Shown here: in pieces, positions 50,684-58,634 of the stretch | Numbering within the stretch: the stretch's first letter is position 1 | Layout of the letters: each line of letters starts with the position of its first letter | From: Chloroflexota bacterium | Lineage (GTDB): Bacteria; Chloroflexota; Dormibacteria; Dormibacterales; Dormibacteraceae | DNA: 63,363 nt | Assembly: GCA_005889135.1 (NCBI GenBank) | Contig: VBEK01000152.1 | Location: 1 to 63,363 of the forward strand | Reading direction: 5' to 3' | The notes under the pieces: generated by a model | The model's input: the letters and a program-made list of their open reading frames with translations, nothing else | Told to the model about the DNA's origin: nothing | Databases searched by the model: none | Program-made: the position numbers and the translations under genes

Positions 50684-50974
50684 CTAGCGCCTACCTACCG
50701 TCTGGAAGCAGTCCAGGCAGTACACCGGCCGCGCCCCGGTGGGCACGAACGGCACTTGTGTCGGCTTGCCGCAGTTCGAGCAGATCACGTCGTGCATGAC
50801 CCGAGCCCGCCCGTTTCCATCCGCCTGCCGGCGCGCGGCCCGGCACTCCGGGCACCGCCGGGGCTCGTTCTGGAGCCCACGCGACTGGTAGAACTCCTGC
50901 TCCCCCGCCGTGAAAAGAAACTCCCGCCCGCAGTCGCGACACGTCAACGTCCGATCCACGAAGCTCACCGTCAC
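50684..50974 (-). CDS. Double zinc-ribbon protein
   Basis: A 96-residue protein with two paired-cysteine modules: LTCRDCGREFLFTAGEQEFY...RRCPECR (the zinc-ribbon/DUF3106-like TAGEQ motif) and VICSNCGKPTQVPFVPTG...YCLDCF. GTG 50974 is chosen because GGGGAGG lies 9 nt upstream; GTG 50968 is the other option. Such proteins are common near RNA-handling genes, but no role is proven. A TACAAT box on the minus strand (51055-51050) could be its promoter. Confidence 0.8.
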   Translation of the reverse strand: MTVSFVDRTLTCRDCGREFLFTAGEQEFYQSRGLQNEPRRCPECRAARRQADGNGRARVMHDVICSNCGKPTQVPFVPTGARPVYCLDCFQTVGRR

Positions 50975-51107
50975 CGATCCAGGCCTCCCCTTGTAATCGC
51001 GCCGAGGCCCGGACGATGGGTGCCGGACTACCCTCCAGCGTGCGGCGGCGATTGTAGCGCGGTTGGCGAACATTTGGAGGCATCTGCTTACATGCCTTAA
51101 CCGGGCG

Positions 51108-52730
51108 CTACCGGGCCGCCACCGCCTGCTCCCGCTCGTCCTCGTCGACCTCGACCGGCGGCGCCTCGAATCCCATCGCGGCCCGCCCGGACTTGAGCGG
51201 CACCTCGCGCATGAAGACCGTCGCCACAAGCGCAAGGATGAGGACCAGTCCGGCGAAGACGTAGATGTCGTGCAGCGAGTCGGCCAGGGCGCTGCGGATG
51301 GCGCCGATCACCGGCCCAGGCAGCCTGGCCAGCAGGCCGGGATCGAGGATCGCGTTGGCGCTCCCGGTCTTGGGCAGGTTCTGCAGCACCTGCGGCGGGA
51401 TGCCGAGGGCTGAGATCCGCGCCGCCAGGTAGTCCGGCAGCCGGTTCGTGAGCACGGCGCCGAGGATGGCGCTGCCCACGGTGCCGCCGAGGTTGCGCCA
51501 GAACTGGATCTGGCTCGAGGCCACGCCCATGTACTGGCGTGGCAGCGCGGTCTGCACCGCGGTCAGGTACAGCGGGAAGGTGACGCCGATCCCGGTGCCG
51601 ACCACGATCAGGTCGACGACCACGCGCCACTCGGGCATCGAGGGGGTGATCTGGGAGAGCATCCACATGCCGAGGATCACGATCGCCACGCCGAGCGTGC
51701 CCAGGAAGCGGTAGTACTTCACCCGCCGCATCAAGAAGCCGGTGGCGGTGCTGGCGCCCAGGAGGCCGAACATCATCGGCGTGATCAGGGCGCCCGAGTT
51801 GGTGGCGCTGATGCCGAGCACGCCCTGGAAGACCAGCGGCGTGAAGAGGATCGAGCCGAACATGCCGAAGGCCGTGATGAAGCCGACGATCATGCTCACC
51901 GAGAAGACCGAGTTCTTGAACAGGTGCAGGGGCACGATCGGCTGCTCCACGCGTGACTCGACGAAGATGAACAGGGCCAGCATGGCGGCGGCGATCGCGA
52001 GCAGGCCGGAGACCTGCGGCGACGTCCAGGCGTGGTCGCGCGTGATCGAGAGAGCGATCAGAAGCGGCACGATTCCCGCGGCAAGGCTGAATGCGCCCCA
52101 GAAGTCGATGTCCCGCCACGAAGCCTTGGAGCGGACGTAGGGGAGACCCGCGAGCACCACCAGGACGGCGATGATGCCGACCGGGATGTTCACCTCGAAA
52201 ACCCAGCGCCAGCTCCAGTGGTCCGTGATGAAGCCGCCCGTGGTCGGGCCGATGATCGAGCTCAGGCCGAACACGGCGCCGAACAGGCCGGCCAGGCGGC
52301 CGCGCTGCTCGGGCGGGAAAAGGTCGCCGATCACCGTGAAGACGGTCGCGAAGAGCACGCCGCCGAAGACGCCCTGGATGCCGCGGAAGACGATCAGCTG
52401 CGTCATGTCCTGGGAAAGACCGCACAGCGCAGACGCGAGGACGAACCCGACCATGCCGAGGAGCAGGAACGGCTTGCGCCCGAAGAGGTCGCCGAGCTTG
52501 CCGGCGATGGGGGTCATGGTCGTCGAGGTCACGAGGTACGCCGTCGTCACCCACGCCAGACGGTCGAGGCCGTTGAGGTCGGCGACGATGCGCGGGATCG
52601 CGGTGCCGACGATCGTCTGGTCGAGCGCCGCGAGCAGCAGCGCGAGCATCGTCCCCGCCGTGGCCAGGATGATCCTGCCCCTGGACAGACCGTGAGTGAT
52701 GTGTTGTGGCGTCGCGACCGCTTCGGTCAT
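51108..52730 (-). CDS. MFS multidrug efflux transporter, DHA2 (EmrB/QacA) family
   Basis: Proton-driven drug exporter with 14 predicted helices (540 residues). The first helix has LAALDQTIVGTAIPRIV, motif A is GKLGDLFGRKPFLL, and motif C-like FGLSSIIGPTTGGFI follows helix 5. The cytoplasmic tail is acidic (VEVDEDEREQ). ATG 52730 overlaps the MarR stop (ATGA), so the two are one operon. Confidence 0.9.
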   Translation of the reverse strand: MTEAVATPQHITHGLSRGRIILATAGTMLALLLAALDQTIVGTAIPRIVADLNGLDRLAWVTTAYLVTSTTMTPIAGKLGDLFGRKPFLLLGMVGFVLASALCGLSQDMTQLIVFRGIQGVFGGVLFATVFTVIGDLFPPEQRGRLAGLFGAVFGLSSIIGPTTGGFITDHWSWRWVFEVNIPVGIIAVLVVLAGLPYVRSKASWRDIDFWGAFSLAAGIVPLLIALSITRDHAWTSPQVSGLLAIAAAMLALFIFVESRVEQPIVPLHLFKNSVFSVSMIVGFITAFGMFGSILFTPLVFQGVLGISATNSGALITPMMFGLLGASTATGFLMRRVKYYRFLGTLGVAIVILGMWMLSQITPSMPEWRVVVDLIVVGTGIGVTFPLYLTAVQTALPRQYMGVASSQIQFWRNLGGTVGSAILGAVLTNRLPDYLAARISALGIPPQVLQNLPKTGSANAILDPGLLARLPGPVIGAIRSALADSLHDIYVFAGLVLILALVATVFMREVPLKSGRAAMGFEAPPVEVDEDEREQAVAAR

Positions 52731-53275
52731 TTCCCCAGCTCCTTTCTGGCGGCTTCCACCAGCGTCAGGCACAGGTGTCGCAGCTGCGCCAGGTCCTCCT
52801 TGCTCATGCCACCGGCCAGCGCGTACTGGTTGGCCATTCCCTCCTTCCAGATGCCGCCGATCGTCTCCCGGCCCTTGGCCGTGAGTCGGGCCCGCACCGA
52901 GCGCCGGTCCTCGGTGTCGGGTATGCGCTCGACCAGGCCGTCCCGCTCGAGGTGGTCGACCAGCCCGGTGATGTTCCGCGGCGTCGAGTCGATCCCCTCG
53001 GCCAGGTCGCCGAGGGCCGTGTCGCCGCACCGCATCAGCCGGAACATGACCGCGAGCCGGCCCGAGCTCAGATGGTGCTGCTCGGCCCACCGTTCCTGGA
53101 GCAGCATCAGGGAGCGGCCCGCCATGCGGAGGGCCGTGAGCGCCTCGATCGCAGCCGTGTCGACGTCCAGCGGGCCCATCAGGGCGCGGAACGTCCGGTC
53201 GTACAGCTTGCCGTCCTCACCGCGCTCGAGCTCTGAGCCGCCGAGCTTGAATTGCTTCAATTCCGTGTCATTCAT
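52727..53275 (-). CDS. MarR-family transcriptional regulator
   Basis: A 182-residue winged-helix regulator: ALGDLAEGIDSTPRNITGLVDHLERDGLVERIPDTEDRRSVRARLTAKG, recognisable from TPRNITGLVDHLERDGLV and the wing DTEDRRSVRARLT. The N-terminal 40 residues are longer than in typical MarR. ATG 53275 is taken; ATG 53290 (MNRFT) is in frame. It probably represses the downstream efflux gene and itself in response to a toxic ligand. Confidence 0.87.
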   Translation of the reverse strand: MNDTELKQFKLGGSELERGEDGKLYDRTFRALMGPLDVDTAAIEALTALRMAGRSLMLLQERWAEQHHLSSGRLAVMFRLMRCGDTALGDLAEGIDSTPRNITGLVDHLERDGLVERIPDTEDRRSVRARLTAKGRETIGGIWKEGMANQYALAGGMSKEDLAQLRHLCLTLVEAARKELGK

Positions 53276-53335
53276 AGTGAACCGATTCATTATTACGAGA
53301 TACAGCATCCAGATGCAAGTTATTCTCCCGAAGAC
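53276..53335. promoter_or_regulatory. Divergent control region between MarR and dipeptidase genes
   Basis: It contains an inverted repeat GCATC-CA-GATGC (53305-53316) and an imperfect dyad GAACCGATTC (53280-53289). TATTCT (53321-53326) lies 9 nt before the dipeptidase GTG. The dyads are candidate MarR sites. The region is far more A/T-rich than its surroundings. Confidence 0.45.
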
Positions 53336-54301
53336 GTGATCGTCGACGCCCACCTCGACATCGCCTGGAATGCAATCTCGGCCGGGAGAGGCTTCCTCCA
53401 GCCGCCGGCGCCGGGCTATCTCGTCAGCCGCTCATCGCTCGTCGGGGCCGAGGTCGGCCTCGTCTTCGCGACCATCTACTGCGCCCCGGCCCGGGCCACG
53501 CGCTCCATGCGGACCCGGTTCGTCTACAGCAGCGCCCACGAGGCGCAGCTCATGGCCACCGCCCAGGTCAACTACTACAGGGCGTCGGGGCTCGAATTCC
53601 TCCGCACCCGCAACGAGCTCGCGGCCTACGCGCGCGGATGGCGCAAGGGCCGCCTGGCGGCGGTCCTTCTGATGGAGGGCGCCGATCCGGTCGAGGCGCC
53701 CTCCCAGCTCGGCGCCTGGACCGACCGCGGCGTCCGCATCATCGGCCCGGCGTGGGGGAGGACCCGCTACAGCGGCGGCACGGGCGCGCCCGGCGGCCTG
53801 ACCGACCTCGGCCACCAGCTGCTCAAAGCCATGCGCCGGAAAAAGGTCATCCTCGACCTGAGCCACATGGCCGACCAGGCCGTCGCCGACGCGTTCGCGA
53901 CGTGGCGTGGGCCGATCATGGCCTCCCACAGCAACGCTCGCGCCCTGGTGCCCGGCGACCGCCAGCTGACCGATCAAACCGTGGCCGAGATCGCCCGCCG
54001 CGGCGGGATCGTCGGCGTCAGCTTCTACCGGCAGCACCTGCGAAAGTCGGGCCGGGCGACGCTCGAGGACGTGGTCAAGCATGTCGTCCACCACGCCCGC
54101 GCCGCCGGCTCGCCGGAGCACGTCGGGCTGGGCACGGACCTGGACGGCGGCTTCGACGCCAAGCACGCTCCCATCGACGACCTGACCAAACTCCGCGAGC
54201 TCCGCGCCCGCCTGCGCCTGCACTTCACCCAGGCCCAGGTCGACGGGATCATGGCCGGCAACTGGCTCTCGTTCCTGGAGCGATCGCTCCCGACGGCCTA
54301 G
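53336..54301 (+). CDS. Membrane dipeptidase (peptidase M19) family protein
   Basis: A 321-residue binuclear-zinc dipeptidase. The ligands are all present: His6 and Asp8 in VDAHLDIAWN, Glu in LLMEGADPVE, His in DLSHMADQAV and His in ASHSNARAL. GLGTDLDGGFD is typical of the family. No signal peptide. GTG 53336 begins right at the first metal strand. Its stop shares CTAG with the convergent oxidase gene. Confidence 0.88.
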   Translation: MIVDAHLDIAWNAISAGRGFLQPPAPGYLVSRSSLVGAEVGLVFATIYCAPARATRSMRTRFVYSSAHEAQLMATAQVNYYRASGLEFLRTRNELAAYARGWRKGRLAAVLLMEGADPVEAPSQLGAWTDRGVRIIGPAWGRTRYSGGTGAPGGLTDLGHQLLKAMRRKKVILDLSHMADQAVADAFATWRGPIMASHSNARALVPGDRQLTDQTVAEIARRGGIVGVSFYRQHLRKSGRATLEDVVKHVVHHARAAGSPEHVGLGTDLDGGFDAKHAPIDDLTKLRELRARLRLHFTQAQVDGIMAGNWLSFLERSLPTA

Positions 54302-55365
54302 ATCATCTCCGCCACCTGCATCGCGGTCATGAAGGCGAACCCCATACCGTGGCCGGTGAAACCCGCGCAGATATAGACGTTCTTCATCCCCTCGAGCGGC
54401 CCGGCCATCGGCAGCCCGCTCTCCGTGAACCCCATCGTGCCGGCCCAGCGGTGGGTGATCTCGGCCTCGGTGCCAAGCCCGCGCACCGCGCGCTCGAGCA
54501 GCGACTGGATCTCCGGTGTCGGCTCGTCGTCGAACGTCTTCTCCGTCTCCAGGGTGGTGTCCCGCCAGCCACCGATCAGCACCTCGCCGGTGGGCAGCTG
54601 CCGCCAGTAGCGATAGCCGTGATGCGAGTAGACCGGCATGTCGACGTGCCGGCGTGAGCTCGGCGCGGTCGCCAGCATCTGCGCCCGGGTGGGCTGGATC
54701 TTCACCTCCGGTACGAGCTGGGACGTGTACCCGTTCGTGGCCAGGATCACCACGCCCGCCTCGCACTCGGCATCGCCGGCGGTCACGACGACCTCATTGG
54801 CTCGCGGCCGCAGCGCCGTGACGCTCACGCCCTCGCGGATGACACCGGCTCGCGCCTGCCGCGCCAGCGCCGCCACCATCGCCGCGGGGTCGATCTCGCC
54901 GTCGCGCGGGTTGACCAGCCGCCTCCCGTCCCAGTGCGCGATAAACCCGTCCTCCCGCAGCAGCTGCTCAGACTCGACCAGCAGCGCCCGCTCCTCCTGG
55001 TCTGAAGGCAGGACCGCGCTGCCACGCCGGCGGTGTCCCACATCCTGGCCGCGGGCGGCCTCGACCATGCGGTCGTGGTTCTCGTTGGTGATCTCCCACA
55101 CCTCGCGCGCCTTCTCCCGTCCGTAGAGGCGCACCGCCTCGGCGTACGAGGACGCGACGCCGGCGAGCAGAAACCCCGCGTTGCGGCCGCTTGCGCCCCA
55201 CGCGACGTGCTGACGCTCGACCAGGACGGCGTCGATCCGGCGGTGCGCGAGATGCCACAGGAGGCTCGTGCCCGCGATGCCGCCTCCGATCACCAGGACG
55301 TCGCACCTCGCCGGCAGCGATCCGGGGTACCTCTCGGGCGGCGGCGCCCAGAACGGCGTGCTCAC
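54298..55365 (-). CDS. FAD-dependent oxidoreductase, DAO/glycine oxidase family
   Basis: A 355-residue flavoprotein of the D-amino-acid/sarcosine oxidase type. It has the FAD motif DVLVIGGGIAGTSLLWHLA, the early GASGRNAGF, late WAGTMGFTESGLP and a C-terminal FTGHGMGFAFMTA. It probably oxidises the C-N bond of an amino acid or amine. GTG 55365 is used; TTG 55374 would add three residues. It is divergent from frdA. Confidence 0.85.
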   Translation of the reverse strand: MSTPFWAPPPERYPGSLPARCDVLVIGGGIAGTSLLWHLAHRRIDAVLVERQHVAWGASGRNAGFLLAGVASSYAEAVRLYGREKAREVWEITNENHDRMVEAARGQDVGHRRRGSAVLPSDQEERALLVESEQLLREDGFIAHWDGRRLVNPRDGEIDPAAMVAALARQARAGVIREGVSVTALRPRANEVVVTAGDAECEAGVVILATNGYTSQLVPEVKIQPTRAQMLATAPSSRRHVDMPVYSHHGYRYWRQLPTGEVLIGGWRDTTLETEKTFDDEPTPEIQSLLERAVRGLGTEAEITHRWAGTMGFTESGLPMAGPLEGMKNVYICAGFTGHGMGFAFMTAMQVAEMI

Positions 55366-55374
55366 GGCTCCCAA

Positions 55375-55380
55375 TAGAAT
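55375..55380 (+). promoter_or_regulatory. Putative -10 box (TAGAAT) of the frd operon
   Basis: TAGAAT is followed by 10 nt and GTG 55391 of the flavoprotein subunit gene, with no Shine-Dalgarno. It lies in the 25-bp gap to the divergent oxidase. Confidence 0.5.
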
Positions 55381-55390
55381 CAGAAGCCAA

Positions 55391-57103
55391 GTGGACTTTG
55401 AAAGCTATGACGTCCTGATCGTCGGCGGAGGCCTCGCCGGCATCAGGGCAGCGATAGCTGCCGTCGAGGCCAATCCGCGGGTGAGGGTCGGACTGGTCTC
55501 CAAGGTCTACCCGATGCGCAGCCACACCGTCTCCGCCGAGGGCGGCGCCGCGGCCGCGCTCGGCCCGGGCGACTCGTACGAGAGCCACGCCTTCGACACC
55601 ATCAAGGGCTCCGACTACCTCGCCGACCAGGACGTGGTCGAGGCGTTCGTGCGCGAAGCGCCGACAGAGATCATCCAGATGGAGCACTGGGGCTGCCCGT
55701 GGAGCCGCAACGCCGATGGCTCGATCGCCGTGCGTCCCTTCGGCGGCATGACCACCTGGCGGACGTGCTTCGCCGCCGACAAGTCCGGCTTCCACATGCT
55801 CCACGCCGTTTTCCAGACCAGCCTCAAGTACCCCCAGATCACGCGCCACGACGAAGCCTTCGTGACCAAGCTTCTGGTCGAGGACAGCCACTGCGTCGGG
55901 GTGGTCGCGCTCGACATCCGCACCGGGCGATTCGACGCCATCACGGCCAGGTCGGTGATCCTCGCGACAGGCGGTCTTGGCCGCGTCTACGCCTTCACCA
56001 CCAACGGCAACATCTGCACCGGCGACGGGATGGCGCTCGCCTACCGGGCCGGGGCGGGCCTGCAGGACATGGAGATGGTCCAGTTCCACCCGACGGGCTT
56101 GCCGTTCACCGGCATCCTCATCACCGAAGCGGTGCGCGGCGAAGGCGGCTACCTCCTCAACAACGAGGGGGAGCGCTTCCTCAAGCGCTATGTCCCCAAC
56201 AAGATGGAGCTCGGGCCGCGCGACATCATCTCCCGGGCGATGATCACCGAGTTCGAGGAGGGCCGCGGCTTCGAGGGCCCCCACGGCAAGTACATGCACC
56301 TCGACGTCCGCCACCTCGGCGAGAAGGTGATCGACCGCAAGCTGCCGTTCATGCGTGAGCTGGGACGCGAGTTCGTCGGCATCGACATCGTCCACGACCC
56401 CATCCCGGTGCGGCCGGTTCAGCACTACATGATGGGCGGCATCGACGCCAACATCTCGGGCGAGACAGAGATCCTCGGCCTGTACGCCGCCGGCGAGTGC
56501 GCCAACGTCGGCCTCAACGGCGGCAACCGGCTCGGCTCCAACTCGCTGTCCGAGTGCCTTGTGTTCGGCGCCGCCGCCGGTCGCGCCGCGGCGCACCACG
56601 CGGCGAGCGCGAAGGCCCCGACCGCCAACCCGGTAGCCGCCATGCTCTGGGACGAGGCGCGTCGCGTCGAGTCCGAGTACCTCGAGAAGAAGGGCGGCAA
56701 CGAGCGCATCGGACCCATCCGCGAGGAGATGCAGCGCGAGATGGACGCGGGCGCGGGCGTGTTCCGCAACAAGGACGGGCTGTCGCGGCTGGCGCGCAAC
56801 CTCGGCGGCCTGCGCGAGCGGTTCGAGAAGGTCAAGATCGACGACTCGAGCCGCACCTTCAACACCGAGATCGTGGCCGCCCTCGAGCTCGACTTCATGC
56901 TCGAGGTGAGCTCCGTGATGGTCTTTGCGGCGCTCGCCCGCGAGGAGTCGCGCGGCGCCCATGCGCGTCGAGACTTCCCCGAGCGCGACGACAAACAGTT
57001 CCTCAAGCACACCGTCGCGTTCCACACCAACACGCTGGCGCCCCGGCTCGAGTACAGCGAAGTCCACATCACACACTTCCAGCCACAGGCGAGGTCTTAC
57101 TGA
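55391..57103 (+). CDS. frdA: Fumarate reductase/succinate dehydrogenase flavoprotein subunit
   Basis: Catalytic subunit converting succinate and fumarate. The 570-residue protein has the FAD motif LIVGGGLAGIRAA, His45 in RSHTVSAEGG (covalent FAD attachment), HPTGLPFTGILITEAVRGEGG, and the late GECANVGLNGGNRLGSNSLSE region. GTG 55391 was selected because DFESYDVLIVGGG matches the family; the longer frame runs into the divergent gene. Subunits B, C and D follow in order. Confidence 0.93.
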   Translation: MDFESYDVLIVGGGLAGIRAAIAAVEANPRVRVGLVSKVYPMRSHTVSAEGGAAAALGPGDSYESHAFDTIKGSDYLADQDVVEAFVREAPTEIIQMEHWGCPWSRNADGSIAVRPFGGMTTWRTCFAADKSGFHMLHAVFQTSLKYPQITRHDEAFVTKLLVEDSHCVGVVALDIRTGRFDAITARSVILATGGLGRVYAFTTNGNICTGDGMALAYRAGAGLQDMEMVQFHPTGLPFTGILITEAVRGEGGYLLNNEGERFLKRYVPNKMELGPRDIISRAMITEFEEGRGFEGPHGKYMHLDVRHLGEKVIDRKLPFMRELGREFVGIDIVHDPIPVRPVQHYMMGGIDANISGETEILGLYAAGECANVGLNGGNRLGSNSLSECLVFGAAAGRAAAHHAASAKAPTANPVAAMLWDEARRVESEYLEKKGGNERIGPIREEMQREMDAGAGVFRNKDGLSRLARNLGGLRERFEKVKIDDSSRTFNTEIVAALELDFMLEVSSVMVFAALAREESRGAHARRDFPERDDKQFLKHTVAFHTNTLAPRLEYSEVHITHFQPQARSY

Positions 57104-57106
57104 GCG

Positions 57107-57847
57107 ATGCCCGACAAGACGATCACCATCCGCGCCACTCGCTTCGATCCGGACAAAGACCAGGAGCCGCGCCTCCAGTCGTACGAGGTCCCCTTCTTCG
57201 ACGAGAGCATGGTCGTCCTCGACGCGCTCAACCACATCAAGGCGCACATCGACGGGAGCCTTAGCTACCGGTGGTCGTGCCGGATGGGAATCTGCGGCAG
57301 CTGCGGGATGATGGTCAACGGCACGCCGAAGCTCACGTGCAACGCGTTCCTGCGCGACTTCTGGCCGCGCCCGGTCACGGTCCAGCCGCTCAACAACTTC
57401 CCCGTGATCCGCGACCTGGTCATCGACATGGACGACTTCATGCACAAGCTGAAGTTGATCAAGCCGTGGATCATCCGCAAGCAGGAGCTGCCTCTCGGCG
57501 CGGGCGAGCACCGTCAGACCAATGACCAGATCGACGACTTCAGACAGTTCAGCGAGTGCATCAACTGCATGCTGTGTTACTCGGCGTGCCCCGTCTACGG
57601 TCTTAACAACGAGTTTTTGGGGCCGGCCGCGATCGCGCTGGCGCGGCGCTACAACCTCGACTCGCGCGACCAGGGTCTGAAGGAGCGCCTGCCGCACATC
57701 GCCGACTCCGAAGGGATCTGGGAGTGCAGCTTCGTCGGCGAGTGCTCGGTCGTGTGCCCCAAAGGCGTCGACCCGGCGAAGGCGATCCAGCAGACCAAGC
57801 TGGACACGACGATGCGATTTGTCCTTCCCTACGGCAACCGCGAGTGA
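57107..57847 (+). CDS. frdB: Fumarate reductase/succinate dehydrogenase iron-sulfur subunit
   Basis: A 246-residue electron-transfer subunit. The [2Fe-2S] cysteines are 58, 63, 66 and 78 (SCRMGICGSCG...LTC). The [4Fe-4S] and [3Fe-4S] sites are in CINCMLCYSACP and CSFVGECSVVCPKGVDP. It starts 3 nt after frdA and overlaps frdC by GTGA. Confidence 0.94.
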   Translation: MPDKTITIRATRFDPDKDQEPRLQSYEVPFFDESMVVLDALNHIKAHIDGSLSYRWSCRMGICGSCGMMVNGTPKLTCNAFLRDFWPRPVTVQPLNNFPVIRDLVIDMDDFMHKLKLIKPWIIRKQELPLGAGEHRQTNDQIDDFRQFSECINCMLCYSACPVYGLNNEFLGPAAIALARRYNLDSRDQGLKERLPHIADSEGIWECSFVGECSVVCPKGVDPAKAIQQTKLDTTMRFVLPYGNRE

Positions 57848-58257
57848 GCGAAGCAGTTCGCTCTCCCCTCAGGGGCGAGGGCCAGGGTGAAGAGCGCAAA
57901 CCGAAGGAATACGCCTGGCGTATGCCTTCGACGTGGTGGACGCGCACCCGCCACTACTTCCTTTACATGGTGCGTGAGTTCACGTCGCTGCCGCTCGCGA
58001 TCTGGCTGCTCTGGCTCCTCTTCGACATCAGCCGAAGAAGCCTCGTCGCGCCGGGCGCATTCGCCGTCTTCAGCGTCATCGCCCTGCCCTTTGCCCTGTA
58101 CCACAGCTGGACGTTCCTCACCCTGGCCGGCACGATCATTCACATCAAGCTGCTCGACCGGCCGGTCTCCTCGAGGCTCATCGTGATGTCGCAGTTCGGC
58201 CTCTGGATCGGAGCGTCGGTCCTGATCGCGTTCCTCTTGACATGGCTGAGCAAGTAA
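57844..58257 (+). CDS. frdC: Fumarate reductase membrane anchor FrdC
   Basis: A 137-residue protein. From about residue 26, AWRMPSTWWTRTRHYFLYMVREFTSLP matches the N-terminus of enterobacterial FrdC, followed by three hydrophobic helices. This places the complex with the two-anchor, heme-free FrdABCD type rather than SdhCD. The first 25 residues, including SPLRGEGQGEE, are encoded by a palindromic repeat and look like an acquired N-terminal extension. GTG 57844 overlaps frdB; ATG 57922 is a possible alternative that omits the repeat. Confidence 0.85.
   Translation: MSEAVRSPLRGEGQGEERKPKEYAWRMPSTWWTRTRHYFLYMVREFTSLPLAIWLLWLLFDISRRSLVAPGAFAVFSVIALPFALYHSWTFLTLAGTIIHIKLLDRPVSSRLIVMSQFGLWIGASVLIAFLLTWLSK
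57848..57890. repeat. Palindromic GC-rich repeat (REP-like) inside the frdC 5' end
   Basis: Two adjacent hairpins: GCGAA-GCAG-TTCGC (57848-57861) and CTCTCCCC / GGGGCGAG (57861-57868 and 57872-57879, one mismatch), then GGGCCAGGGTGA. It is related in sequence to the element at 29074-29115. It remains in frame. Confidence 0.6.
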
Positions 58258-58628
58258 GGCCCGGACGGACCGCGCTGGCCCACCTCTTGTGGTGGTTCCT
58301 CTTCGCGCAGGGCGGTGTCCTCGCGGCGGTCCTGCTCCCCGTCCACATCCTCTTCCAGGGCATCCTCGGCCCCCTCGGCGTCGTCAAGGTGGTGACGCCG
58401 GACAACACCGCCATCCTCGGCAACCCGATCGTCAAGCTCTACCTGCTCGTGCTCATCGCCGTGCCGTTCTTCCACTTCGCCCACCGCCTGCGCTACCTGC
58501 TGGTCGACTTCGGCGTCCCGGCGGCGAGGTCAGTACCGGCCCAGGTCGTCTTCTACGGCGGCGCGATCCTCGTCACGCTGGTCACCATCTACGTCCTGCT
58601 GACGACCGCGCCGATCTCGTTCGGCTAG
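58242..58628 (+). CDS. frdD: Fumarate reductase membrane anchor FrdD
   Basis: A 128-residue, three-helix anchor. LWWFLFAQGGVLAAVLLPVHIL and FHFAHRLRYLLVDFG correspond to the FrdD helices with the conserved His-Arg near the quinone. ATG 58242 overlaps frdC by 16 bp. Confidence 0.9.
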   Translation: MAEQVRPGRTALAHLLWWFLFAQGGVLAAVLLPVHILFQGILGPLGVVKVVTPDNTAILGNPIVKLYLLVLIAVPFFHFAHRLRYLLVDFGVPAARSVPAQVVFYGGAILVTLVTIYVLLTTAPISFG

Positions 58629-58634
58629 AAGCGC

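Noticed and set aside
54968-57697. A 909-codon minus-strand open frame opposite frdA/frdB (similar long ones at 3434-4996, 20382-22523 and 42107-43723)
   Set aside because: They lie exactly antisense to clear, motif-bearing genes and translate to Arg/His/Asp-rich text without domains; they arise from the GC-rich third codon positions.
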